Source of the DNA: Brevibacterium sp. RIT 803
GTDB lineage: Bacteria; Actinomycetota; Actinomycetes; Actinomycetales; Brevibacteriaceae
Assembly (NCBI RefSeq): GCF_016892625.1
Contig: NZ_JAFEMW010000002.1
Span: forward strand, 248,001 to 312,000
Reading direction: 5' to 3'
Length of the DNA: 64,000 nt
In this document: positions 44,169 through 52,394 of the stretch, piece by piece
Numbering within the stretch: the first letter of the stretch is position 1
Layout of the letters: each line of letters opens with the position of its first letter
Made by a program: the position numbers and the translations under genes
The notes under the pieces: model-generated
What the model was told of the DNA's origin: nothing
What the model saw: only the letters and a program-made list of their open reading frames with translations
Databases searched by the model: none

Positions 44169-44187
44169 ACCAGGTGAGTTTGCGGTG

Positions 44188-44976
44188 TCACCTGCGTGCG
44201 AGGAATGCCTGCAGGGTCGAGACGAACGTCTGCGGCTTCTCTGAGTGGACCCAGTGGCCTGATCCCTTGACGGTGAGCAGGGTCGCGCGGGGGAAGAGGG
44301 AGCGCATGAGGGGCAGATCCTCACGGGAGACGTAGTCCGATGTCTCACCGGCGATCCAGAGCACCGGACCATCGAAGGTCGCCTCCCCCATCTCGGGGAA
44401 GTCTCCGATCGCGGGCAGGCTCTCGTTGAGCAGGGTGAGGTTGGGTTGCCAGGCGTACCCCGCCGAGGTGGTGCGCAGGTTCTGCAGCAGGAATCCCCTG
44501 ATCGTGTCCTCTGGGATCTTCTCCTGCAGGGCCTCATCCGCAGCGTTCCGCGACTCGATCTCGTTGAGATCGAGTTCAGCGAGGCTCGAGAGCAGATGCT
44601 CGAAGACGCCGAGAGACCCGCCTGCCGTGGGGGCGATGTCGACGACGACGAGGTGGTCGATGAGTTCCGGGTGGCGCAGGGCCAGGATCATGGCGACCTT
44701 GCCGCCCAGGGAATGACCGACCAGGTGCACGGGCAGATCATCGGGATCGGTCACGTCGGTGATCATCGCGGCCACGGAGTCGGCCATGTCCACGTAGCTG
44801 AAGTCCTCGGTCCAGTTCGAATCACCGTGGTTGGGCAGGTCGACGAGGAGACTCGAGAAGTCGGACTCGAGGGCTTTGGCGATGGAGGTGAAGTTCTTGC
44901 CGCGGCCGAAGAGTCCGTGGAGGAACACGATGCGCTCACCTGTGCTGCCGATGAGTCTGCTGGCGATATCAGTCAC
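44188..44976 (-). CDS. Alpha/beta hydrolase (YbfF-like esterase)
   Basis: A 262-residue alpha/beta-fold hydrolase with FLHGLFGRGKNF, LVDLPNHGDSNW, the nucleophile elbow LVGHSLGGKVAM (Ser about 98) and catalytic His in VKGSGHWVHSEKP. This matches the YbfF-type esterase group. Substrate unknown. The GTG start is leaderless (TAGGCT, six bases, GTG). Confidence 0.9.
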   Translation of the reverse strand: MTDIASRLIGSTGERIVFLHGLFGRGKNFTSIAKALESDFSSLLVDLPNHGDSNWTEDFSYVDMADSVAAMITDVTDPDDLPVHLVGHSLGGKVAMILALRHPELIDHLVVVDIAPTAGGSLGVFEHLLSSLAELDLNEIESRNAADEALQEKIPEDTIRGFLLQNLRTTSAGYAWQPNLTLLNESLPAIGDFPEMGEATFDGPVLWIAGETSDYVSREDLPLMRSLFPRATLLTVKGSGHWVHSEKPQTFVSTLQAFLARR

Positions 44977-44982
44977 GCCTCC

Positions 44983-44988
44983 AGCCTA
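44983..44988 (-). promoter_or_regulatory. -10 element TAGGCT for a leaderless gene
   Basis: Reverse-strand TAGGCT lies six bases before the hydrolase GTG. Confidence 0.55.
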
Positions 44989-45007
44989 CCCGGCACGTCT
45001 GACCAGG

Positions 45008-45502
45008 TCATCTGCTCTCGGAAGCTGCCTGTTCCAAGGCCCGCAGCGACCGGTCGAGATAGTCGGGACTGACGACGGGGAAGCCGCCGAATGCGTCTCG
45101 GATCTCCTGCGTTGTGCGTGACCAGTCATAGGTCAGCTTCACCTCGGTGCCGGTGTCCTTCTCTTCGAGGTCGTAGCGCCAGCGCCAGCCACCTGGGGCC
45201 ACGTGACCACTCTCATCGGCTTGTCCGGGATCCCACGCGATCGCGTGATCAGGTTCGAACGTTGTCACGGTGTTGTCGATCTGGTAGTCACCGCTGGCTT
45301 CATCGAAGTGCATATTCATGGAAAAGATCTGTCCGGTGGCCGTGATCGGGATCGGATCGATGGCGTCTCGCACCCAGTCCGTGGGTTCGGTGTCCCGGTG
45401 CCGAGCCGGATCTGCAAGCACGGTGAAGATCGTATGGGCAGGGGCGTCGATCGTGCGGGTGGCGACGATGTGCTCGTTCGGGTCTTTCGGTCCTTCAGCC
45501 AT
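45008..45502 (-). CDS. SRPBCC family protein
   Basis: A 164-residue START-like hydrophobic-pocket protein: HIVATRTIDAPAHTIFTVLADPARH at the N-terminus, a middle strand region FEPDHAIAWDPGQ, and a C-terminal helix SPDYLDRSLRALEQAASES. Ligand unknown. Divergent from the Nudix gene with only 61 bases between, each with its own TAGGCT promoter. Confidence 0.88.
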   Translation of the reverse strand: MAEGPKDPNEHIVATRTIDAPAHTIFTVLADPARHRDTEPTDWVRDAIDPIPITATGQIFSMNMHFDEASGDYQIDNTVTTFEPDHAIAWDPGQADESGHVAPGGWRWRYDLEEKDTGTEVKLTYDWSRTTQEIRDAFGGFPVVSPDYLDRSLRALEQAASESR

Positions 45503-45563
45503 CTGATCAGCCTATTCACCGGGCTGCGGCATGGGAAGAGATACTCACAGGTAGGCTGAGTTT
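45503..45563. promoter_or_regulatory. Back-to-back leaderless promoters
   Basis: Two TAGGCT -10 boxes point outwards: reverse strand 45509-45514 for the SRPBCC gene and forward 45552-45557 for the Nudix gene, each exactly six bases from its ATG. Confidence 0.6.
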
Positions 45564-46022
45564 ATGCACTTCTCCGATTACGACACACGACTGGCCGGGT
45601 ACGCGGTGATCGTCAACCAGGACCGGGAAATCCTTCTCAGCTGGTTCAACGGCGGCAACGAACCGGCCCATGCGCTGTGGACTCTGCCCGGCGGTGGAAT
45701 CGAGTTCCACGAGAGCATCGAGGCAGGCACGATCCGGGAGGTCAAGGAGGAGACGGGCTTCGACGCCGAGTTGGTCCGCCCGCTGACGACACACACCTTC
45801 ACTGAGAATCGCAGCAATTCCGCACGCCGCAGATCGGTCTCGCGTCCGTTCAAGGGGGTCCGCGTCGTCTATGAGGCTCACATCACCGGAGGCCTGCTGG
45901 GGACTCTCGAGGTCGACGGCACCACCGACCGCGCCGAATGGTTGGCCATCGACTCTCTGGCAGACGTGCGGCACGCCCGCATCATCGACATCGGTCTTGA
46001 TGCGTGGCGTGCCGCAGTGTGA
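45564..46022 (+). CDS. Nudix hydrolase
   Basis: A 152-residue nucleoside-diphosphate-X hydrolase. The Nudix box reads GGIEFHESIEAGTIREVKEETGF, with all canonical Gly, Arg and Glu positions. Substrate not predictable. Leaderless start (TAGGCT, six bases, ATG). Confidence 0.93.
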   Translation: MHFSDYDTRLAGYAVIVNQDREILLSWFNGGNEPAHALWTLPGGGIEFHESIEAGTIREVKEETGFDAELVRPLTTHTFTENRSNSARRRSVSRPFKGVRVVYEAHITGGLLGTLEVDGTTDRAEWLAIDSLADVRHARIIDIGLDAWRAAV

Positions 46023-46069
46023 GGAAGCGTGACGGCTTCGTGAGTGCGATAGCCGCTTGAATGCGTCTG

Positions 46070-47026
46070 CTACTTCAGAGCATCCGCGACGAGCTCGGGC
46101 ATCTTCTCTGCCGCATATGACGCGGAGAGGACCGAGTTCAATGCGAATGCCTGCCGGACGTCGTTGAGATCTTCGGTCAGCACCAGGCTGTGTCCGTCCT
46201 CGACTGCCGGGATGCGCTTGAAGGTGGGGTCGTCGGTGACTTCGGAGTCAGGGATGTAGATCGGGAAGGCAACGAGCAGGTCTGCGTCGAGATCGTCGAG
46301 CTTCTCCTCCGACACCGTGGCGGTGAAGCCCGAGGGTTTGAGGGCCGCGACCTTCTCCGACTGCTTGAACCCCAGATTTTCCATGAACTGCACGCGCTCG
46401 GAACCTTCGACATAGGCGCCCCAGCCCTCGGAGGTCTTCGCGGCCACGCTCACAGACTTGCCGTCGAACTCCGGATGCGCCTCACGAGCTGCCTCGAACT
46501 CCTTGTCGAGGTCAGCGAGGAGCTTCTGTCCTTCGTCCTCTTTACCCAGGGCCTGGGACACCAAGTCGACCTGCTGGTCCATCGTGGTCAGATAGTCGTC
46601 GCTGCCTTCGGGCGCACCCACAGTCGGAGCTATCTCCGAGAGGCGGTCGTAGCGTTCCTGTTCACCGGAGCTCTTTGTGTCGAGGATGAGGTCGGGCTCG
46701 AGCGCTGCGATCTTCTCATAGTCGGGCTCCATCGTCGCGATGATCTCCGGGGCCTGGTCATAGAGGTCCTCGGCCCAGGGGCCGACTCCCTTGCCGCCGA
46801 ACTCCACCCAGTCGGAGGCGCCGACCGGCTGCACATCGAGCGCCAGCGCGGTTTCCGCATCGCCCCATCCCAGCGCCACCACCTTCTGCGGGTCCTTGGG
46901 CACTTCGACTGCGCCGAATTTCGTGTCGACGCTGATGCCGGAGGCCGTGTCACCAGGGTCTCCCCCACCGCCGCAGCCGGCGAGCACAAGAACAGAGGCA
47001 ATCAGTGGAGCGAGAATTCGGCGCAT
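46070..47026 (-). CDS. Iron-siderophore substrate-binding lipoprotein (FecB family)
   Basis: A 318-residue periplasmic-binding-type lipoprotein: signal MRRILAPLIASVLVLAGC with the lipobox Cys at 18, a Gly-rich linker, and a FepB fold with PQKVVALGWGDAETALAL, IAALEPDLILDT and SGFTATVSEEKLDDLDADLLV. It probably delivers ferri-siderophore to the FecCD permeases encoded 3.5 kb away. AAGGAACTC is the ribosome site; a DtxR-like box lies 19 bases upstream. Confidence 0.93.
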   Translation of the reverse strand: MRRILAPLIASVLVLAGCGGGGDPGDTASGISVDTKFGAVEVPKDPQKVVALGWGDAETALALDVQPVGASDWVEFGGKGVGPWAEDLYDQAPEIIATMEPDYEKIAALEPDLILDTKSSGEQERYDRLSEIAPTVGAPEGSDDYLTTMDQQVDLVSQALGKEDEGQKLLADLDKEFEAAREAHPEFDGKSVSVAAKTSEGWGAYVEGSERVQFMENLGFKQSEKVAALKPSGFTATVSEEKLDDLDADLLVAFPIYIPDSEVTDDPTFKRIPAVEDGHSLVLTEDLNDVRQAFALNSVLSASYAAEKMPELVADALK

Positions 47027-47044
47027 GAGTTCCTTCTTAGGTAG

Positions 47045-47063
47045 TTAGGCGAGCCTAGCTTAA
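47045..47063 (-). promoter_or_regulatory. DtxR/IdeR-like iron box before the binding protein
   Basis: The segment starting TTAGGCGAGCCTAGC on the + strand matches 14 of 19 consensus positions and lies 19-37 bases upstream of the start, overlapping the end of the WYL regulator gene. Confidence 0.65.
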
Positions 47064-48061
47064 CCCACAGTTCCCAGTCGCGCACGAATGGTTTGGAGCC
47101 GATTGAGCACTTCGTGGTCGGCGGCGATGTCGAAATCAGCATCAACGCTCAGCAATGCACACAGGTACTCGACGATGAGATCGAGCGAATCGGCGCTGAG
47201 ACTCACCTCGCAGCGTTGGCATGTCAGTTCCTTCACGACACCGAAGATGGTGCCGTGGTATTTCGACCGCAGCTGCAGGGCCGAGATCTCGAAAGTCACG
47301 GTGGCGTTGAATCGATAGTGCGCCTCGGCGAAGGACCGGGCCACAAAGGAGAAGGCGTCGAGCACTTGAGGCTCAAAACGTTCATGTCTGTACTTGACCG
47401 AACTGATGCGTTCGACTCGGAACGAACGCCAATCTCGGCGATCGGAGTCGAATGCGACCAGATACCAATACCCTGACATCGTGACGAGTTTGTGCGGTCT
47501 CACGTGCCGCAGGGTGCGGGCGCCGTCGCGCTTGACGTGAATGAATGACAACGCCTGGTGATCAGCGCACGCATCAGAGAGTTCGAGCAGCACATCGGTA
47601 TCCGGAAGCATGGTTGCGCCCTCGACGTCGGGGCCAGGTCCGGCCTCAATCGATTGGACGAGTAGATGATATCGATGGCGGAGGCGCGCGGGCAGCATTC
47701 GTTCGAGCTTGATCCTCGCACTGTCAGTCGCCACCCGCACACCGTCCGAAACGGATTGACCGCGCACCTGACGACTGGCCGTCGACAGACTCACTGCAAT
47801 CGCCACGGCTTCCTCGTCATCGAATTGCAGGGGTGGCAGATTCGACGACTCCCCCAGGTTGTATCCCCCATCACGGCCAGTCCGACTGCGAACCGGATAG
47901 TCGAGAGACTTCAACCTCTCGATGTCTCTGCGCAGAGTACGAGGCTGCACACCCAAGCGTTCGCTCAGTTCCCCGGCCTGCCACCACCCTCGCGACTGGA
48001 GGAGCGAGAGTAGGCGCAGCAGCCTGCCTGGCATTTCGCTGCTCGGAGTTCGACTGGTCAC
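47060..48061 (-). CDS. WYL-domain transcriptional regulator (YafY-like)
   Basis: A 333-residue DNA-binding protein. N-terminal HTH_11 domain (about 10-65, LLSLLQSRGWWQAGELSERLGVQPRTLRRDIERLKSLDYPV) and a WYL ligand-sensing domain with the YWYLVAFDSDRRDWRSFRVERI block (about 198-220), then a C-terminal WCX-like region. Likely controls the divergent FAD oxidase and itself through the palindrome between them. Leaderless GTG start (TAGAAT, six bases, GTG). Confidence 0.92.
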   Translation of the reverse strand: MTSRTPSSEMPGRLLRLLSLLQSRGWWQAGELSERLGVQPRTLRRDIERLKSLDYPVRSRTGRDGGYNLGESSNLPPLQFDDEEAVAIAVSLSTASRQVRGQSVSDGVRVATDSARIKLERMLPARLRHRYHLLVQSIEAGPGPDVEGATMLPDTDVLLELSDACADHQALSFIHVKRDGARTLRHVRPHKLVTMSGYWYLVAFDSDRRDWRSFRVERISSVKYRHERFEPQVLDAFSFVARSFAEAHYRFNATVTFEISALQLRSKYHGTIFGVVKELTCQRCEVSLSADSLDLIVEYLCALLSVDADFDIAADHEVLNRLQTIRARLGTVG

Positions 48062-48115
48062 AGATCAATTCTATTGTGGTCACATTCGTACCACAATGAA
48101 TTCTACTGTGAAGGC
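48062..48115. promoter_or_regulatory. Palindromic operator with two outward leaderless promoters
   Basis: AATTCTATTGTGGT (48067-48080) and ACCACAATGAATT (48090-48102) form an imperfect palindrome with a nine-base centre. The leftward -10 box TAGAAT (48068-48073, reverse) lies within it and the rightward -10 TACTGT (48104-48109) abuts it. AATTCTA also repeats directly at 48067 and 48099. Confidence 0.7.
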
Positions 48116-49429
48116 ATGAACTCGATCACAGGATTCCAACTTGACCATCCGCACTCCCCCGACCACATCGTCAGCCCCCTGACCGCCACCGAAGTGGCTG
48201 CTGCCGTACGCTCAGAGCTGCGCTCCCGTGCACCGCGGATCGCCGTGCAGTCGACCGGACACGGCCGAACTTCGGGGATGCGTTCGGGGACACTCATCGA
48301 CACCTCGAGAATGAATGATGTCGCCATCGACCCCTCGGCACGCACAGTGACCGCCGGAGCCGGAGCCAGATTCGCGGAGGTGATGGCAGCCGCCGCGCCC
48401 CATGGGTTGGCCCCGTTGGCGGGAAGCTTCCCCGGGGTCGGCATTGCCGGGTACAGCTTGAGCGGCGGCGTTGGCCTTCTGTCACGAAAGTACGGGTTCG
48501 CTGCCGACAATGTTCTCAGCGCCGAAATCGTCACCCCGGATGGCGAGATCAGGATGACATCCGCCCAGGAGAACCCGGAGTTGTTCTGGGCACTGCGCGG
48601 GGCAGGTTCGAATTTCGGCATCGTGACCTCTTTGACGATGAGGGTCTTCCCCATTGCAGAGGTGCTCGGTGGCTCGATCGAGATCGACCTGCGAGCATCT
48701 CCCCAAGCCGGCCAGGTGTGGCGGGAATGGGCGATGGGGCAAGGCCGGGACATGATGACTGCCGCTGCCATCTGCTCGGCTCCGACCACTGCCGCTGACC
48801 TGCCTGCCCTCCTGCGCGGAATCCATCAATTGCGAATTCAGATCGCATGGTCGGGCGAGACTGAACTCGGTCGAGCGCAGGTGGCACTCCTGGAGAGGGC
48901 GCTGGTGGCCGCCGGGGCAGAATTCGCCTCGAGCATTGATGTCGTGCCCTTTGCGAGGACCGGCGAGATATTTGCCGAACCTGATGAGCCCCATTCATAC
49001 GCCAGTGACGCATTCTTCCTACCCGAGCTCGGCGAGCAGACGACAGCGAACCTCATTGCAGCGAGTTCCCCGGACCGCGTTCCCTGCTTCACCGTCATCG
49101 GTCTGCGTCTGCTTGGTGGCGCCATGGCCAAAGCACCCGAGATTGCAAACGCCCTCGGACATCGCGATGCCACATGGCTGTTTTCTGTCTTGTCGCCCTT
49201 GAACGAGGTCGAGGAGACTCCACTGGCCCATCACCTCACCATTGCCGGCGAGCTGGGTGCACCCGAGACCGGCGACGCGCCCCTTGGCCGCTCGCTCAAT
49301 TTCACCTTTCGGTCCTTGACCGCCGAAGAGATCACGTCAGCGTTCGAGCCCGACGATCTGACACGGTTGCGTTCCCTACGGGATCATTTCGATCCGCGCA
49401 GGGTCATGCTGGCCCAGTTCGCGGTGTGA
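48116..49429 (+). CDS. FAD-binding (BBE-type) oxidoreductase
   Basis: A 437-residue flavoprotein of the vanillyl-alcohol-oxidase fold. The FAD-binding domain shows STGHGRTSG (where the flavin-linked His of berberine-bridge enzymes may lie), TVTAGAGARFAEVMAAAAPHGLAPLAGSFPGVGIAGYSLSGGVGLLSRKYG and LRGAGSNFGIVTSLTMRVFP; a substrate domain follows. Such enzymes oxidise sugars, alcohols or polyphenols with oxygen. Divergent from the WYL regulator and probably its target. Confidence 0.92.
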   Translation: MNSITGFQLDHPHSPDHIVSPLTATEVAAAVRSELRSRAPRIAVQSTGHGRTSGMRSGTLIDTSRMNDVAIDPSARTVTAGAGARFAEVMAAAAPHGLAPLAGSFPGVGIAGYSLSGGVGLLSRKYGFAADNVLSAEIVTPDGEIRMTSAQENPELFWALRGAGSNFGIVTSLTMRVFPIAEVLGGSIEIDLRASPQAGQVWREWAMGQGRDMMTAAAICSAPTTAADLPALLRGIHQLRIQIAWSGETELGRAQVALLERALVAAGAEFASSIDVVPFARTGEIFAEPDEPHSYASDAFFLPELGEQTTANLIAASSPDRVPCFTVIGLRLLGGAMAKAPEIANALGHRDATWLFSVLSPLNEVEETPLAHHLTIAGELGAPETGDAPLGRSLNFTFRSLTAEEITSAFEPDDLTRLRSLRDHFDPRRVMLAQFAV

Positions 49430-50894
49430 TCGTCAGCCCGTCGACGTCCATCTCCTCCAGACCCACCGTGCGTGAGCGACGTCCGGTGACCAGTCGGTGG
49501 ATGAGCCACAGCAGCAGGAAGGCGGGCAGACCGATGTAGGCGGAGGCGACCTCGAGGACACGTCCTTCGACGATTGCTTGGACGTTCTGGCCGATGATGA
49601 CGATGACCAGCATGACCAGTGCGATGATCGGTCCGATGGGGAACAGCGGAGCCCGATACGGCAGGTCCGCGAGATCTCGGTCCTGCTGAATGTAGGCACG
49701 GCGGAACCGGAAGTGACACCAGGCGATGCCGACCCAGACGATGAACCCGGAGAGCCCGGAGACGTTGATCAGCCACGTGTAGGCCCCACCGTCGCCCATC
49801 ACCTCGGAGAGGAATCCGAACAGACCGATGACCGCGGTGGCCAGCAGTGCCATGACGGGAACTCCGCGTTCGTTGAGTCGGGCGAACAGCCTCGGCGCGG
49901 TTCCCTCTTTGGCCATTGCGTAGAGCATGCGGGTCGAGGCGTAGAGTCCGGAGTTGCCGGCTGAGAGGATTGCGGTGAGGATGACGGCGTTCATCACGGA
50001 TGCGGCCACGGCGATGCCGGCCCGCTCGAAGACGAGGGTGAAGGGCGAGGCCGTGACGTCCTCGTTGTTGGCGGAGGCCAGCAGTGAGGGGTCCGAATAG
50101 GGCAGGAGGAAGCCGATGATGATGATTGCGCCGATGTAGAAGAGCATGATGCGCCAGAACACGGTGCGGATGGCCCGGGGCATATCGCGGCGTGGATTGG
50201 CTGACTCGCCTGCAGTGACGCCGACGAGTTCCGTGCCCTGGAAGGAGAAGCCGGCGATCATGAACACGCTGATGATCGAGACCCAGCCACCCACAAATGG
50301 CGCTTCGCCTGCCGTCCAGTTGCTCATCCCCGGCGATTCGCCGCCGATGATGCCAACGATCATGAGCACCCCGAGGATGAGGAACGCGAGAACAGCGGTG
50401 ACCTTGATGGCTGCGAACCAGAATTCACCTTCCCCGAATGCCTTAGCCGAGAGGAAGTTGAGCCCGGTGAGCAGGGCGAGAAAGATCGCGGCCCAGACCC
50501 AGGACGGCACGTCCGGCAGCCAGAAGGACATGATGACTCCGGCTGCGACGAGCTCTGCGGCGAGCGTGATCGCCCAGTTGAACCAGTAGTTCCAGCCCAT
50601 CGCGAATCCGAACGAGGGGCTGACGTACTTCGAGCCGTAGGTGTGGAACGATCCCGCCACGGGCAGGTGCGTCGACATCTCGCCCAGGGACTGCATGACG
50701 AAAAGGACCATGATGCCGATCGCAGCATAGGCCAGGAGTGCACCGCCGGGTCCGGCCTGGGAAATCGTGCCGCCGGAGCCGAGGAAGAGGCCGGTGCCGA
50801 TGGCGCCGCCGATGGCGATCATCTGCAGGTGACGTGACTTCAGCCCCCGTTTGAGTTCGCGGTTCTCCCTCGCCGAGGCGGCTGTTTCGTTCAT
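49404..50894 (-). CDS. Amino-acid permease (APC superfamily, LysP/AroP-like)
   Basis: A 496-residue permease with about 12 helices. It shows LKSRHLQMIAIGGAIGTGLFLGSGG, GEMSTHLPVAGSF, MAGFSFQGTELVGVTAGESANPRRDMPRAI and STRMLYAMAKEG, typical of the amino-acid transporter branch that includes lysine and aromatic permeases. Substrate is not resolved. AAGGGACACG precedes the ATG. The last 26 bases overlap the convergent oxidase gene. Confidence 0.94.
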   Translation of the reverse strand: MNETAASARENRELKRGLKSRHLQMIAIGGAIGTGLFLGSGGTISQAGPGGALLAYAAIGIMVLFVMQSLGEMSTHLPVAGSFHTYGSKYVSPSFGFAMGWNYWFNWAITLAAELVAAGVIMSFWLPDVPSWVWAAIFLALLTGLNFLSAKAFGEGEFWFAAIKVTAVLAFLILGVLMIVGIIGGESPGMSNWTAGEAPFVGGWVSIISVFMIAGFSFQGTELVGVTAGESANPRRDMPRAIRTVFWRIMLFYIGAIIIIGFLLPYSDPSLLASANNEDVTASPFTLVFERAGIAVAASVMNAVILTAILSAGNSGLYASTRMLYAMAKEGTAPRLFARLNERGVPVMALLATAVIGLFGFLSEVMGDGGAYTWLINVSGLSGFIVWVGIAWCHFRFRRAYIQQDRDLADLPYRAPLFPIGPIIALVMLVIVIIGQNVQAIVEGRVLEVASAYIGLPAFLLLWLIHRLVTGRRSRTVGLEEMDVDGLTITPRTGPA

Positions 50895-50955
50895 CGTGTC
50901 CCTTGACTGTCGTGCGACCGGCGTCCCGTTCGGGCCCCGGCCATTCTTACCACAT

Positions 50956-52194
50956 TCAGATGTCGCGGTTCGCAGTGGCAGAGGTTGGCAGCCCCCTGGC
51001 CAGCTGCGGCCCGAGGTCGGAGATGTTCCGGGCGCCCATCAGGCCCATGGCAGTCAGTATCTCTGCTCGAATCAGGTCGATGGCCTTCTCCACGCCGCGC
51101 TGCCCGCCGGCCATCAGTCCGTAGAGGTAGGCCCGTCCGACGAGCACGAAGTCCGCTCCGGCACACAGAGCGGCCACGACGTCGGTGCCGGACATGACTC
51201 CGGAGTCGAGGATGAGTTCCATGTCCTCGCCGACGGCCGCTCTTACCTCCGCCAGCGCGGTCAGGGAGTCAGGTGCACGATCGAGCTGGCGTCCTCCATG
51301 GTTGGACACGACGAGGCCGTCGGCGCCGATGGACCGGGCCCTGTCGGCGTCTTCGGCGGTGAGGACTCCCTTGACGAAGAGCCTGCCCTTCCACTGCGAA
51401 CGGATCCACCTGAGGTCATCGAGGTCAAGTGTCGGATCGAACATGGTCCGAGTCATCTCGGCCAAGGACTGCGAGGTGTTCGACAAGGAGGCATATTTCG
51501 GCGGTTCGGTGGTGAGGAAGTTGAACCACCAGCCGGGACGGTAGGAGGCATCGAGAATCGTCTTCAGGGTCAGCTTCGGTGGGATCGAGAGCCCATTGCG
51601 GTTATCTCGCAGGCGCTGGCCTGTGATCGGAGTGTCGACTGTGACGAGCAGGGTCTCGTACCCGCTGGCTTGGGCTCGCTGCAACAGGTCGAGACTGCGC
51701 TCACGGTCCTTCCACAGATAGAGCTGGAACCAACGAGTGGATCCCGGTGCCGCCTGGGCGACCTCTTCGATTGACCGTGTGCCCATCGTTGACAGCGAGA
51801 AGGGAATGCCTGCCTTTGTCGCAGCGCGGACTCCCCCGATCTCGCCTTCGGAGTGCATCATCCGCGTGTAGCCAGTCGGGGCGATGCCGAATGGCAGTGC
51901 CGTATGCTGCCCGGCGATCGTCGTCGATGTGTTCGGGGCATCGACTCCGTGCAGGATCCGTGGAAGGAGCTCGACGTCGGCGAAGACCTGACGGTTCTTG
52001 CGCAGCGTGTGCTCATCGAGCGCGCCGCCGTCAACATAGTCGAAGGGCGCTGTGGGGGTGACCCGCTTCGCGATGCGACGCAGGTCCCAGATATCGGCAG
52101 CGGAGTCGAGCCGCGCGCCCACCCTGTCGAGCCTAGGCAGACTGAACTGCAGGAGAGGGGCGAGTTCCTTCACGTCGGGCAGCTGCCGTTTCAT
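50956..52194 (-). CDS. lldD: FMN-dependent alpha-hydroxy-acid dehydrogenase (L-lactate dehydrogenase type)
   Basis: A 412-residue enzyme oxidising L-lactate or a related 2-hydroxy acid. It has FDYVDGGALDEHTLRKNR, PFGIAPTGYTRMMHSEGE, the active-site LVVSNHGGRQLDRAPDS (catalytic His) and LILDSGVMSGTDVVAALCAGADFVLVGRAYLYGL for FMN-phosphate. Start 52194 is chosen because AGGAG lies four bases upstream of it. No lactate permease or LldR regulator is nearby, so the substrate is inferred. Confidence 0.9.
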   Translation of the reverse strand: MKRQLPDVKELAPLLQFSLPRLDRVGARLDSAADIWDLRRIAKRVTPTAPFDYVDGGALDEHTLRKNRQVFADVELLPRILHGVDAPNTSTTIAGQHTALPFGIAPTGYTRMMHSEGEIGGVRAATKAGIPFSLSTMGTRSIEEVAQAAPGSTRWFQLYLWKDRERSLDLLQRAQASGYETLLVTVDTPITGQRLRDNRNGLSIPPKLTLKTILDASYRPGWWFNFLTTEPPKYASLSNTSQSLAEMTRTMFDPTLDLDDLRWIRSQWKGRLFVKGVLTAEDADRARSIGADGLVVSNHGGRQLDRAPDSLTALAEVRAAVGEDMELILDSGVMSGTDVVAALCAGADFVLVGRAYLYGLMAGGQRGVEKAIDLIRAEILTAMGLMGARNISDLGPQLARGLPTSATANRDI

Positions 52195-52345
52195 CGTTCT
52201 CCTCATCATCGACACTGAATCTCATCGGGCTCGAGACTGCTACGAACACCGTGATTCTCTGGCACTCCCAGTATCCTTGGCAATCCCTGAGCTGTGAGTC
52301 TAGCGAGACGGGCGTGCTCCCTGGAACTGGGATCACCATGAGAGA

Positions 52346-52394
52346 TATTCCCATTTATTTCATCATATGGGCTTATCGTCTAGACTATTCCCAT
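52346..52394 (+). promoter_or_regulatory. Repeats around the fic promoter and start codon
   Basis: TATTCCCAT occurs at 52346-52354 and again at 52386-52394, the second copy containing the first two bases of the start codon; an inverted copy ATATGGG lies between at 52365-52371. The -10 box TAGACT (52381-52386) is six bases before the ATG. These AT-rich half-sites could be an autoregulatory operator. Confidence 0.5.

Noticed and set aside
12950..52268. A 14-base match (ttctctggcactcc) near 12950 and 52255
   Set aside because: In 64 kb several 14-base coincidences are expected by chance; the flanks differ.
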